A DNA stretch of 41,989 nucleotides from Kiritimatiellales bacterium (GCA_003246265.1 QKAU01000073.1:1-41989), one strand, 5' to 3'. Numbered from the stretch's first letter, positions 1 through 7,938 are shown. Translations and numbers: made by a program. The notes: generated by a model from the sequence alone, not told the origin.

Positions 1-1032
1 GACGTGCGCATCTACAAGCGCGCCTTGTCCGCCGGCGAGGTTGCCGGGTTGTTCAATGGAGTGGTGGAAAATCCCCCCTGCCCGCTGCCCGACTGGCTGG
101 CTGTGGTCCCGCTTGAAGGCGCCATTGCCGCAGGATCGAATGTTGAAGTGGCCGTGACCTTCCTGGCAACGAATCGAGTTGCCGGCGACTTTGCCAGCCA
201 CGGGCTTGCCCTCTACAGCTCTGGCAAGGAATGTCCGGAACAGGAGATCCCCCTCTCCATGTGGGTGGCCCCGTCGTCGCCCGTCATCATGGACGAACCG
301 CATTGTAGTTTCGGCAAGGCCAACGAGCTTGCCTGGACTGGGCAGGGCGGGCCGGTGCAGTACTGGCTGGAGGGTATTGCGATCGAGCATTGCGCCCCCG
401 CCAATGGCCTGTGCTGCGATGCGGGCCATGGGAAGCCGGTTCCGCCGGGCTGGGCCAATACCAACCGGTTCAGCGGGGATCCGGAACTGTGGAACCGCCT
501 GTCCGGCTGGATCGCCTCGACCAACCATATCTTCTACGACCTGTGCCTCAACACAAAGTACCAGTACCGCGTGAAAGCCGGCGTGGCGACGGGTATCGGG
601 TGGCTGGAGAGCACGTGGTCGGCTCCGGTGGCATCCTGCCAGATTCCTCACGTCCGCAACGGACGGGCGATCGTGGTTCCGGCAGGATGGACGGAACGCT
701 ACTTTGGCCCGGCCGAAAACATCGATCTCCATGGCGACAGCGATGGCGATGGCCTGTGCGACCTGGATGAATATATCACGGGGCACGATCCCCGCAACGG
801 CCGGTCGGCGTTCACGCTCCACGGACGCAAGGATGGCTTGGGAGCAGGGTACGTGCTGGAATGGGACAGCGTGCCCGGCCGGAAATACAACATCTACTGG
901 AGCCCTTCGTTGACGGAAGCATTCCAGCTCATCGCCGGGGAGGTCCGGTATCCGCAGAAGGAATTCATCCATGCGATCCAGGACGGTTCGTCGGGCGGGT
1001 TCTATCGGATCGAGGTGCTGCTGGACGAGTAG
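1..1032 (+). CDS. Secreted LamG-type multidomain protein, C-terminal part
   Basis: The reading frame is open from the first base, so the 5' end lies outside the window; 343 codons are visible. The first residues (VRIYKRALSAGEV) match the last strand of LamG/concanavalin-like jellyroll domains. A Cys-containing region that could be fibronectin-III-like follows at about residues 90-215. A DxDxDG calcium-binding stretch (GDSDGDGLCDLDE, about residues 245-257) resembles thrombospondin type 3 or dockerin-like repeats. The last 60 residues contain a module with YNIYWSPSL and ending FYRIEV. A related module is present in the beta-helix protein at 37852-40647. The protein is probably extracellular or cell-surface, but no enzymatic domain is visible in this fragment, so its substrate cannot be inferred. 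An intrinsic terminator follows. The LamG and secreted assignment is good; the precise role is unknown. Confidence 0.75.
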   Translation, partial: DVRIYKRALSAGEVAGLFNGVVENPPCPLPDWLAVVPLEGAIAAGSNVEVAVTFLATNRVAGDFASHGLALYSSGKECPEQEIPLSMWVAPSSPVIMDEPHCSFGKANELAWTGQGGPVQYWLEGIAIEHCAPANGLCCDAGHGKPVPPGWANTNRFSGDPELWNRLSGWIASTNHIFYDLCLNTKYQYRVKAGVATGIGWLESTWSAPVASCQIPHVRNGRAIVVPAGWTERYFGPAENIDLHGDSDGDGLCDLDEYITGHDPRNGRSAFTLHGRKDGLGAGYVLEWDSVPGRKYNIYWSPSLTEAFQLIAGEVRYPQKEFIHAIQDGSSGGFYRIEVLLDE

Positions 1033-1081
1033 CCAGGATCCTTTCCGGCTGGAGAGCGCGGCCGGGTCCGCACGTCGGAAA

Positions 1082-1109
1082 CCTCCACGGGAAGCCGTGG
1101 GGGTTTTTT
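1082..1109 (+). terminator. Intrinsic terminator after the LamG-type gene
   Basis: A nine-pair stem (arms CCTCCACGG and CCGTGGGGG, one G-U pair) with a GAAG loop is followed directly by TTTTTTA. It lies about 50 nt after the stop codon at 1032. Confidence 0.85.
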
Positions 1110-1133
1110 ATTGGCGCATCCGATTTTTGCCGC

Positions 1134-1162
1134 TTGCCTTTGGCCGGGCATGATCGTAAACC
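1134..1162 (+). promoter_or_regulatory. Possible promoter of rlmI
   Basis: TTGCCT (1134-1139) is separated by 17 nt from TAAACC (1157-1162), after the terminator and about 28 nt before the rlmI start. The match is weak; it is proposed mainly because a promoter is expected here. Confidence 0.3.
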
Positions 1163-1189
1163 CCGCAGGCTTTGCAACAGGGGACGGTT

Positions 1190-2365
1190 ATGGACTTTGC
1201 CGAAGTGCACTTGAAGAGGGGGCGCGACGAAGCGGTGGCCGAGAAGAGCCCGTGGATCTTCTCCGGCGCGATCCATGCCGTGCGGGAGTTCGAGCATGAC
1301 GGCCAGCCTTGCAAGGTATTCCTGGGCGACAGGATCGTGGCCACAGGCTACATCAACACCCAAACCAATATCGCCGTGCGCGTGCTGGAGTATGCGGACG
1401 TGGAGATCGACCGGGCCTTTCTGTGCCGGAGGCTGGAAACCAGCCGGACCATGAAGGAGACTCTCCTGCAGGGTAGTACGGATGCCTATCGGCTGGTCCA
1501 TGCCGAGGGCGATCTCCTGCCGGGGCTGGTCGTGGACCGCTATGGCGACTATCTGGTGGTGCAATCCTCGACGGCCGGCATGGACGCGCTGCGAAAGGAT
1601 CTGGTTCCGGTGCTGGTCGACCTGTTCCGGCCCATGGGCATACTGGAAAAGAGCACGTCGACCTCGCGCAAGACGGAAGGGCTGGAGGAGGTGCGGCAGG
1701 TGCTTTACGGCGAGGTGCCGGACGAGGTGGTGATCACGGAGCACGGCCTGCGGTACGTGGTCGACCTTGCAGGCGGGCAGAAGACGGGCTTCTTCCTCGA
1801 CCAGCGCGAAAACCGGCGGATCATTGCGCAGCACGCCGCCGGGCGCACCGCGCTCAACGCCTACTGCTACTCCGCAACCATCGGCCTCTGCATGCACAAG
1901 GCAGGGGCCGCCTCCGTGCACAATGTGGATCTGTCAGAAGGAGCGCTTGCGCTGGCGGCCCGCAACTATGCCCTGAACGGAATCGCCCCGGGCGAGGATG
2001 AATTCCAGGTGGCCGATGTAAAGGACTTCCTGGCGGAGATGCCGGACGACCGATACGACCTTGTCGTGCTCGATCCACCCAAGTTCACGGCTTCGAAGCG
2101 CACGGTCGGCGCGGCGATCAAGGGCTACAAGCACATCAACATGCTGGCCTTGCGCAAGATCCAGCCCGGCGGGCTCCTCTTCACCTTCTCCTGTTCGGGG
2201 CTGGTCGACATGGAGCTCTTCCGCAAAATCGTCTTCTACGCCGCCAAGGATGCCGGCCGCGATGCCCGCATCGTCAGGGCCCTCTCCGCCGACGTCGACC
2301 ACTGCCTGTCGGTCTACCACCGGGAAAACGAATACCTCAAGGGGCTGATGCTTTACGTGGCCTAG
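1190..2365 (+). CDS. rlmI: 23S rRNA (cytosine-C5)-methyltransferase RlmI family
   Basis: Predicted class I SAM-dependent methyltransferase of the RlmI/RlmO family (391 aa), which methylates a cytosine (m5C1962 in E. coli) of 23S rRNA. The N-terminus has a PUA-like RNA-binding domain (GRDEAVAEKSPWIFSGAI), followed by the RlmI-type linker (LLPGLVVDRYGDYLVVQ). The SAM fold has motif I in NAYCYSATIGLCMHKAGA, the acidic loop VDLS, motif IV DPPKFT and the Cys motif FSCSG expected for a cytosine-C5 enzyme. I chose ATG 1190, preceded by AGGGGACGG, over an upstream TTG at 1172 that would add six residues. The gene stands alone between a terminator and the leu leader promoter. Family assignment is strong; the exact cytosine is inferred from the family. 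Confidence 0.9.
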   Translation: MDFAEVHLKRGRDEAVAEKSPWIFSGAIHAVREFEHDGQPCKVFLGDRIVATGYINTQTNIAVRVLEYADVEIDRAFLCRRLETSRTMKETLLQGSTDAYRLVHAEGDLLPGLVVDRYGDYLVVQSSTAGMDALRKDLVPVLVDLFRPMGILEKSTSTSRKTEGLEEVRQVLYGEVPDEVVITEHGLRYVVDLAGGQKTGFFLDQRENRRIIAQHAAGRTALNAYCYSATIGLCMHKAGAASVHNVDLSEGALALAARNYALNGIAPGEDEFQVADVKDFLAEMPDDRYDLVVLDPPKFTASKRTVGAAIKGYKHINMLALRKIQPGGLLFTFSCSGLVDMELFRKIVFYAAKDAGRDARIVRALSADVDHCLSVYHRENEYLKGLMLYVA

Positions 2366-2388
2366 GCCCAGTTTCCGCGCATTGCCCG

Positions 2389-2418
2389 TTGACAGCCCTG
2401 CGCCGCCGGGCGTAGGTT
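2389..2418 (+). promoter_or_regulatory. Promoter of the leu leader and leuA
   Basis: A consensus -35 TTGACA (2389-2394) is followed, after 18 nt, by TAGGTT (2413-2418), or after 17 nt by GTAGGT. It starts 24 nt after the rlmI stop. If the -10 is right, transcription starts near 2425, only a few bases before the leader ATG at 2429. The leader mRNA would then be nearly leaderless. Confidence 0.5.
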
Positions 2419-2428
2419 GCCCCGCGTC

Positions 2429-2506
2429 ATGGAACACAAAGCCAACAACCTGCTACTGGGCCTGCTGCTCGCTGGGAACGATCCTGCGATACCGGTTTGC
2501 CGCTAG
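2429..2506 (+). CDS. leuL: Leucine-rich leader peptide of leuA (attenuation)
   Basis: A 25-codon ORF, ATG 2429 to TAG 2504-2506, whose core reads NNLLLGLLLAG: six Leu codons within seven (CTG CTA CTG GGC CTG CTG CTC, 2450-2470). It ends 24 nt before an intrinsic terminator, and the next gene is leuA, the first committed enzyme of leucine synthesis. This is the layout of ribosome-mediated attenuation leaders. When charged tRNA-Leu is scarce the ribosome should stall on the Leu run, freeing downstream RNA to form an antiterminator. No good Shine-Dalgarno is visible (CGTAGG about 10 nt upstream is weak). An in-frame TTG lies at 2417. The peptide itself probably has no other function. The ORF and codon run are seen directly; regulation is inferred. 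A tRNA-Leu(CAG), which reads CUG, is encoded at 28607. Confidence 0.85.
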   Translation: MEHKANNLLLGLLLAGNDPAIPVCR

Positions 2507-2542
2507 GTTGCTGAACGAACCTTTTGAAGAGCCTCCGCAGGA
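2482..2542 (+). promoter_or_regulatory. Candidate antiterminator pairing in the leu leader
   Basis: TCCTGCG (2482-2488), immediately after the Leu codon run, is perfectly complementary to CGCAGGA (2536-2542), which includes half of the terminator's 5' arm. A ribosome stalled on the Leu codons leaves 2482-2488 largely free. A ribosome at the stop codon (2504) covers it, which favours the terminator. A further small hairpin (AGGTT at 2504-2508 with AACCT at 2517-2521) lies inside the loop. The pairing is seen; its use as an antiterminator is inferred. Confidence 0.6.
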
Positions 2543-2564
2543 GAAACCCTGCGGAGGCTTTTTG
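2531..2564 (+). terminator. Attenuator terminator upstream of leuA
   Basis: Perfect ten-pair stem GCCTCCGCAG (2531-2540) with CTGCGGAGGC (2549-2558), eight-base loop, then TTTTTG. It lies between the leader peptide and leuA with no other gene it could end, so it is best read as a conditional terminator. Confidence 0.9.
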
Positions 2565-2658
2565 TTTGCGGGCGGTAGCCCGCCGGGGTTTTTGAAGGAA
2601 AGAAATGGATAAGGAACAACGGGGTTGTTTAGACTGCGCCCCATTTAGGAGAGAAAAC

Positions 2659-4335
2659 ATGAATGTGCCGAAATACCGGATACCGGAGATGATCGACCTT
2701 CCCGACCGCCAGTGGCCGGCGAAGAACGTGACCCGCTCGCCCCAGTGGTGCTCGGTCGATCTGCGCGACGGCAACCAGGCCCTCCCCAACCCGATGGACC
2801 CCGACCAGAAGCTCGAGTACTTCAGGTTGCTCTGCGACATCGGCTTCAAGCAGATCGAGGTCGGGTTCCCTTCCGCCAGCCAGGACGACTTCGACTTCTT
2901 CCGCAGGCTGATCGAAGAGGGTCTCGTTCCGGACGATGTCTTCATCATGGGCCTGACCCAGTGCCGGCCGCACTTGATCGGGCGCACTTTCGAAGCGTTC
3001 AAGGGCTGCCGGCGCGGGATCGTCCATGCCTACATCGCCCCCTCCGACCTCCATATGAAGCAGGTGTTCGGCATGGATCGACCGCATCTCGTCGATACCG
3101 CCGTGGCCGCCACGAAGCAAATCCGGGAGCTCGCCGACCGGATGCCGGAGTCGGATATCCGCTACGAGTTCTCCCCCGAGGAGTTCACCGACACCGATGT
3201 CGACTTCTCGCTCGAACTCTGCACGGCGGTCTTCGAGGCGTGGGGCAAGGCGACACCGGAAAAGCCGCTGATCATGAACCTTCCCGCCACGGTCGAGCGG
3301 CGGCCGCCCAACCACTATGCCGACATGATCGAATGTTTCTGCCGCCGCTTTCCGCGGCGGGACAGCATCGTCGTTTCGCTCCACGCCCACAACGACCAGG
3401 GCATGGGCGTGGCGTCGGTCGAGCTGGGGCTCATGGCGGGGGCCGACCGCGTCGAGGGCACGCTGTTCGGCCATGGCGAGCGCACCGGAAACGTGGATCT
3501 GGTCACCTGCATCAACAACCTCTATTCGCGCGGCATCGACACGGGCATGGATTTCTCCAACCTTGCCGACATTGCCGCGACGGTGGAGCGGTTGACCGGC
3601 ATGCCGATCTACTATCGGCAGCCCTATGCCGGCGAATACGCGTTCACCGCCTTCTCCGGCTCTCACCAGGATGCCATCAACAAGGGGATCCACAAGCTGT
3701 CCGAGGCGCCGGAGCGCTTCGGCATGGGGTGGAAGGTGCCCTACCTCCACATCGATCCCGCAGACATCGGCCGCAGGTTCGAACGGCTTATCCGGATCAA
3801 CTCCCAGTCCGGCAAGGGGGGGATTGCCTGGGTATTGGAGCAGGACTTCGGCATCGAGATCCCGAAGGCGATGCAGCCGGAGCTCGGGAAGCATGTCCAG
3901 GCCTACAGCGAATCGGTCGGCCGCGAAATCAGCGGACAGGAGGTCTACGAAGTCTTCCAGAACGAGTTTGTCGCGCCCCAGGGGCCCTACGAGCTCGTCG
4001 GCTACTGGCCGCGCCCCGACGAGAAGGATCCGACCTTCATCCATGGAGAGGTCAAGCTCTCCATCGACGGCGAGCCCAAGACGGTCGTGGCCGACGGGAA
4101 CGGGCCGATTTCGGCGTTCGTCAACGCGGTCAAGACGGTGGTCGGCTTCGATATCGCCGTGGACGACTACCACGAACAGGCGATCGGCAAAGGAGCCGAT
4201 GCGCAGGCGCTGGCCTATGTTCCGCTGAAGATAGCCGGGAACGGCGTGCTCTTCGGAGTCGGGGCCGATTCGAACATCGACCAGGCCGCGGTCCGCGCCA
4301 TTGTTGCCGGCCTCAACCGCATCGCGAAGAAATAA
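2659..4335 (+). CDS. leuA: 2-isopropylmalate synthase
   Basis: Catalyses condensation of acetyl-CoA with 2-oxoisovalerate, the first committed step of leucine synthesis (558 aa). The TIM-barrel catalytic domain shows DLRDGNQA (residues 34-41, metal-binding Asp) and HAHNDQG (about 242-248, metal-binding His residues), then LFGHGERTGN. A C-terminal regulatory domain of about 130 residues is present (GEVKLSIDGEPKTVVADGNG), the site of leucine feedback in the family. The length and the NVPKYRIPEM-type N-terminus match the longer LeuA class (yeast/actinobacterial type). ATG 2659 is chosen over ATG 2605 because AGGAGA sits 6 nt upstream. Preceded by the leucine attenuator; aroE follows after 76 nt and may be co-transcribed. 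Confidence 0.97.
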   Translation: MNVPKYRIPEMIDLPDRQWPAKNVTRSPQWCSVDLRDGNQALPNPMDPDQKLEYFRLLCDIGFKQIEVGFPSASQDDFDFFRRLIEEGLVPDDVFIMGLTQCRPHLIGRTFEAFKGCRRGIVHAYIAPSDLHMKQVFGMDRPHLVDTAVAATKQIRELADRMPESDIRYEFSPEEFTDTDVDFSLELCTAVFEAWGKATPEKPLIMNLPATVERRPPNHYADMIECFCRRFPRRDSIVVSLHAHNDQGMGVASVELGLMAGADRVEGTLFGHGERTGNVDLVTCINNLYSRGIDTGMDFSNLADIAATVERLTGMPIYYRQPYAGEYAFTAFSGSHQDAINKGIHKLSEAPERFGMGWKVPYLHIDPADIGRRFERLIRINSQSGKGGIAWVLEQDFGIEIPKAMQPELGKHVQAYSESVGREISGQEVYEVFQNEFVAPQGPYELVGYWPRPDEKDPTFIHGEVKLSIDGEPKTVVADGNGPISAFVNAVKTVVGFDIAVDDYHEQAIGKGADAQALAYVPLKIAGNGVLFGVGADSNIDQAAVRAIVAGLNRIAKK

Positions 4336-4411
4336 GTGGACCACGAAGCCTGCCCGTCCTTCGTTCCCGCACGTCGGAAAGGGGGGCGGGGAGGATGTTA
4401 AGGAGTTGGAA

Positions 4412-5272
4412 ATGAATCTGAGCGGCCATACCAAACCGTTTGCCGTGCTGGGGCATCCGATCGGGCACACCCTTTCGCCGGTGATGCACAACGCCTCGAT
4501 GCGGGAACTCGGCTTCGATGGGATCTATCTCGCACTCGATGTCCATCCCGACCGCCTGATGGAAGTGCTGCCTGCGATGCAGCTGATGGGCTTTGCGGGC
4601 GTGAATCTGACGGTGCCCCACAAGGAGGTTGCCTTCAGGGGGTTGGACCGGCTCGACGAAAGCGCGGAATTGCTCGGGGCTGCCAATACGGTGCAGTTCA
4701 CGGAGTCGGGGATGGTCGGCCACAATACCGACGGCTACGGCTTCCTCAAGGCTTTGGATGAATCCTTTGGGAAGAGGGTCGCGGGCGATGTGGTGTTCGT
4801 GCTAGGTTGTGGCGGGGCGGGGCGGGCCACGGCGTTGATGGCCGCCAGGGAAGGGGCCCGTTCGCTGGTGCTGGCCGACATCGATGCGGGGCGCGTCGCA
4901 CGCCTGGAAGCTGAGACCAGGGCTTTGGCGCCGGATGTAGCCATTGTCACTGCACTGGATCGGTCTAGCCAAATCGAGCTGTGCCGCACGTGTGATCTCG
5001 TGGTGCAAGCCTCGCCGGTCGGCATGAAGCGGGAGGATCCCTCCTTGCTGCCTATCGAAGCCTTCCGCGCCGGTCAGCGGGTTTTTGACCTCATCTACAT
5101 GTATCCCGAAACCACCCTGCTGGCCACCGCCCGCCAAGCTGGCGCGGAAATTGCGAACGGACTGGGGATGCTGCTGCACCAGGGGGCGCGCGCCTTTGAA
5201 ATATGGACCGGCGAGGAACCGTCCGTCCCGGCGATGCGCAAAGCCCTGGAGGATGCGGTCTACGGGAGCTGA
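4412..5272 (+). CDS. aroE: Shikimate dehydrogenase (NADP+)
   Basis: Reduces 3-dehydroshikimate to shikimate in the chorismate pathway (286 aa). The substrate-binding domain has GHPIGHTLSPVMHN and NLTVPHKE, with catalytic Lys71 and the paired Asp at NTDGYG (Asp107). The Rossmann NADP loop is VLGCGGAGRA. The C-terminal NGLGMLLHQGARAFEIWTG is a family hallmark. ATG 4412 has a clear AAGGAG at 4400-4405. The gene ends 2 nt before the prepilin peptidase ATG, so the two are probably co-transcribed. Chorismate synthase lies separately at 13534. Confidence 0.97.
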   Translation: MNLSGHTKPFAVLGHPIGHTLSPVMHNASMRELGFDGIYLALDVHPDRLMEVLPAMQLMGFAGVNLTVPHKEVAFRGLDRLDESAELLGAANTVQFTESGMVGHNTDGYGFLKALDESFGKRVAGDVVFVLGCGGAGRATALMAAREGARSLVLADIDAGRVARLEAETRALAPDVAIVTALDRSSQIELCRTCDLVVQASPVGMKREDPSLLPIEAFRAGQRVFDLIYMYPETTLLATARQAGAEIANGLGMLLHQGARAFEIWTGEEPSVPAMRKALEDAVYGS

Positions 5273-5274
5273 CG

Positions 5275-6090
5275 ATGAGTTTTGTGGATGGGTACTTCAC
5301 GCTGGTGGTATTCCTTTTCGGGGCGTGCTGGGGCAGCTTCCTGAATGTCTGCATCTACCGCATCCCGGCCGAGCTTTCCGTGGTCAAGCCGCGCTCCCGC
5401 TGTCCGAAGTGCCTGACCAACCTGGCGTGGAAGGACAACATCCCGATTTTCGGATGGCTCGCGCTAGGCGGGAAATGCCGCTACTGCAAAGCCCCGATAT
5501 CGCCGCGCTATCCGTCGATCGAGCTGGTTGCGGCCCTGCTGTTCACCTGGGTCTGGCTGCTCCATCCCTACGAGCTGCGGGTGGTCCCGTACTGGACCAT
5601 GGTGTTCGGCCTCCTGCTGGGCAGCATGGTCGATTTCGACGAGATGTGGATCCCCGACCGCTGCACCATCGGGGGAATGATCGCCGGCCCCGTCTTCAGC
5701 TTCCTCGTCCCCTCCATGCACGGCGCGGACACCCACATGGGAGGTCTGCTCCAATCGCTGCTGGGCCTGGCGGTCGGCTTCGGCTCGCTCTGGTTGGTTT
5801 CGGTGATCGGCAAGCTGGTCCTGAAGAAGGATGCCATGGGTTTCGGCGACGTGAAACTGATGGGGGCCCTCGGGGCGTTCCTGGGATGGCAGTCGATCAT
5901 CTTCATCGTGTTCGTCTCTTCGCTGCTCGGGACGATTGTCGGGGTAAGCCTGATCGCCGCCGGGAAGAAGGAGTGGCAGAGCAGGATTCCGTTCGGGCCC
6001 TATATTTCGCTGGCGGCGATCATCTGGCTGCTGGGAGGATTCAACCTCTGGGCGTGGTACGTCGACTGGATCCGGAGCACCGCCTATTAA
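5275..6090 (+). CDS. pilD: Prepilin peptidase / N-methyltransferase
   Basis: Inner-membrane aspartic protease (271 aa) that cleaves and N-methylates type IV prepilins or type II secretion pseudopilins. The N-terminus has FGACWGSFLNVCIYR and a four-cysteine zinc module (Cys43/Cys46 and Cys68/Cys71) of the bifunctional methyltransferase form. The catalytic Asp residues are in MVDFDEMWIPD (Asp120) and GFGDVKL (Asp192). Several membrane segments follow, and IPFGPYI is typical of the C-terminus. The start lies 2 nt after the aroE stop. No pilin or secretion genes are in the window, so which system it serves is unknown. An alternative family name would be GspO. Confidence 0.95.
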   Translation: MSFVDGYFTLVVFLFGACWGSFLNVCIYRIPAELSVVKPRSRCPKCLTNLAWKDNIPIFGWLALGGKCRYCKAPISPRYPSIELVAALLFTWVWLLHPYELRVVPYWTMVFGLLLGSMVDFDEMWIPDRCTIGGMIAGPVFSFLVPSMHGADTHMGGLLQSLLGLAVGFGSLWLVSVIGKLVLKKDAMGFGDVKLMGALGAFLGWQSIIFIVFVSSLLGTIVGVSLIAAGKKEWQSRIPFGPYISLAAIIWLLGGFNLWAWYVDWIRSTAY

Positions 6091-6102
6091 CGGTTATTTG
6101 TC

Positions 6103-6132
6103 GTTGGCCATCACCTGGCCAACGTGCTATCC
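6103..6132 (+). promoter_or_regulatory. Perfect inverted repeat at a possible promoter of the aldo/keto reductase
   Basis: Arms GTTGGCCA (6103-6110) and TGGCCAAC (6116-6123) are perfect complements around a 5-nt centre. TTGGCC inside the left arm is 17 nt from CTATCC (6127-6132), a plausible weak -35/-10 pair. No T-run follows, so it does not look like an intrinsic terminator. It could be an operator, but no cognate regulator is identified. Confidence 0.4.
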
Positions 6133-6154
6133 AATTCCCCTCTGGAGGTGAGCA

Positions 6155-7045
6155 ATGGATGGTTTTACCCGCCGGGGCGTTTTCGTCCCCATGCTTGGCG
6201 GCGCCGCGCTGGCCACCGCATCGACCCAGGGAGCAACGCCTCCATCCCCGCCCGTGGTCACGCTGGGTTCCACCGGAATCGCCATGTCGAGACTCGGGTT
6301 CGGGACCGGTGTGCAGGCGGCCCGCAAGACTTCGGCCATGACCCGCAAGGGTTTCGGTCGGTTTGTCGACCTCTTCAGGCACTGTTACGACCGCGGCGTC
6401 ACCTTCTTCGACCTGGCCGACTGGTATGGTTCGCACCCTTACTGCCGCGAAGCGCTGCGCTCCATTCCCAGGGACAAGGTGGCCATCATGACCAAGCTCT
6501 GGTGGCGGTCCGACTCGTCTAACCCCGCCGGGCTTTCGGCCGAGCACCGACGCCGTTCCGCCCAGGCGGCCATGGAACGGTTCCGTTGGGAACTCGACAC
6601 CGACTACATCGACATGCTTTTGCTCCACTGCCTGGTCAAGAAGGATTGGGTCGCGGAAATGCAGCCCTATATGGATGTTCTGGATGAGGAAAAGGCCGCC
6701 GGGCGCATCAAGGCGGTTGGGGTTTCGTGCCACGACTTCGGCGCCATGCAGACGGCCGCCGCGCTTCCGTGGGTCGATGTGATGCTTGCACGCATCAATC
6801 CCTTCGGGGTCAAGTGCGATGCCTCGCCGGAAGAGGTGCTTGCGCTGCTGCGGCAGGCCAAGGCCAATGGCAAGGCGATCCTCGGCATGAAGATCTTCGG
6901 CGAGGGGCAGCTGGTTGATCGTCGCGAGGAATGCATGAAGTATGCGCAGGAGTGCGGGGTGCTCGATGCCATGACCATCGGAGCGGTCTCCCCGGAGCAG
7001 ATCGACGAAAACCTGGCCCTGATGGCCCGCTATCCTGCGGCGTAG
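6155..7045 (+). CDS. Tat-exported aldo/keto reductase
   Basis: NAD(P)H-dependent oxidoreductase of the aldo/keto reductase superfamily (296 aa), substrate unknown. The N-terminus carries a twin-arginine signal (TRRGVFVPMLGGAALATAS, residues 5-23), so the folded enzyme with cofactor is probably exported. The barrel shows the usual tetrad: Asp and Tyr in FFDLADWYG (about 84-92), Lys in MTKLWW and His in MLLLHC. The C-terminal segment GAVSPEQIDENL is typical of the family. ATG 6155 has a strong GGAGGTG upstream at 6144. It stands alone, flanked by an inverted repeat and a weak terminator. The Tat translocase is encoded in this window at 14635-16172. Confidence 0.88.
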   Translation: MDGFTRRGVFVPMLGGAALATASTQGATPPSPPVVTLGSTGIAMSRLGFGTGVQAARKTSAMTRKGFGRFVDLFRHCYDRGVTFFDLADWYGSHPYCREALRSIPRDKVAIMTKLWWRSDSSNPAGLSAEHRRRSAQAAMERFRWELDTDYIDMLLLHCLVKKDWVAEMQPYMDVLDEEKAAGRIKAVGVSCHDFGAMQTAAALPWVDVMLARINPFGVKCDASPEEVLALLRQAKANGKAILGMKIFGEGQLVDRREECMKYAQECGVLDAMTIGAVSPEQIDENLALMARYPAA

Positions 7046-7080
7046 GCATCCACGGCCGGCATGCCGGACCAGGTGCGCCG

Positions 7081-7103
7081 AAGGGTTCACGGCCCTTTTT
7101 GTT
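7081..7103 (+). terminator. Short intrinsic terminator after the aldo/keto reductase
   Basis: AAGGG (7081-7085) pairs with CCCTT (7093-7097), with T-rich TTTTTGTTT downstream. The stem is short. A palindrome, CCGGCATGCCGG (7056-7067), lies just before it. Confidence 0.45.
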
Positions 7104-7143
7104 TCCCGCCGCCGAGGCATTTGTGGCAGATTGCCGCCCGGCC

Positions 7144-7938
7144 ATGAGGATTCCTTTCACCAAGATGCACGGGGCGGGCAACGACTTCATTGTCGTCGAC
7201 GACCGGGAAGGCGCGTTCCCCCTGTCCGACAAGGAGTTCATCCGGCGGATCTCCGCGCGGCGCACCGGCATCGGCTGCGACGGCATCCTGCTGGTCCAGC
7301 CCTCGGAAACCGCCGGGCTGCGGATGCGCTTCATCAATCCCGACGGCGGCGAACAGGCGATGTGCGGCAACGGAGCCCGTTGCTTTGCCCGATGGGTTTG
7401 CGACCGGAAGCTTGCGCAGGCATCCATGGCGTTCGAAACCGGTGCGGGTCTGGTCGAGGCCGAGGTGTCGGGTATGCAGGTGCGGATCGGGTTGACGGCG
7501 CCCAAGGATGCCCGGCTGGATATGGAGCTAGATTGCCCTTGGCCGGTCGATTTCGTCGATACGGGCGTGCCCCATGCGGTGGCTTGGGTACCAGATGTGG
7601 GCGCGGTCGACCTGTCGCACTGGGGGCGCCTGTTGCGCCACCATTCCCGCTTCGCCCCGAACGGGACGAACGCCAATTTCGCCCGGGTGGAGGAGGATGG
7701 CTCGCTGGCGGTGCGAACCTACGAGCGCGGGGTGGAGGCGGAGACGCTGGCGTGCGGGACGGGCGCGGCAGCCGCGGCGGTGCTTGCCAGCATGAGGGGG
7801 TGGGTCTCATTGCCGGTGACCGTGCATTGCGCCGGAGGGCACGATCTGGTAATTGAAACGCTTCTGGGAAGGACCACGCTCGCCGGCGGCGCGGCCTATG
7901 TGTTCGACGGGGAGGTTGAATATGGAGATCGGGTTTAG
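7144..7938 (+). CDS. dapF: Diaminopimelate epimerase
   Basis: Converts LL- to meso-diaminopimelate for lysine and peptidoglycan synthesis (264 aa). Both catalytic cysteines are visible: Cys74 in AMCGNGAR and Cys204 in LACGTGA. The N-terminal MHGAGNDFIVVD and the HPxNP-like INPDGGE are family hallmarks. ATG 7144 follows a short leader without a strong Shine-Dalgarno. The last 17 nt overlap the start of folK, indicating translational coupling. It heads the run dapF-folK-panB-panC. Confidence 0.97.
   Translation: MRIPFTKMHGAGNDFIVVDDREGAFPLSDKEFIRRISARRTGIGCDGILLVQPSETAGLRMRFINPDGGEQAMCGNGARCFARWVCDRKLAQASMAFETGAGLVEAEVSGMQVRIGLTAPKDARLDMELDCPWPVDFVDTGVPHAVAWVPDVGAVDLSHWGRLLRHHSRFAPNGTNANFARVEEDGSLAVRTYERGVEAETLACGTGAAAAAVLASMRGWVSLPVTVHCAGGHDLVIETLLGRTTLAGGAAYVFDGEVEYGDRV

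Noticed and set aside
1068-4380. Repeat of CCGCACGTCGGAAA at 1068-1081 and 4367-4380, each about 40 nt after a stop codon
   Set aside because: A few 14-base matches are expected by chance in 42 kb; flanks do not align and only one copy is followed by a terminator.
2629-4491. A 620-codon minus-strand frame opposite leuA
   Set aside because: Antisense shadow of leuA with no motif and no start signal.
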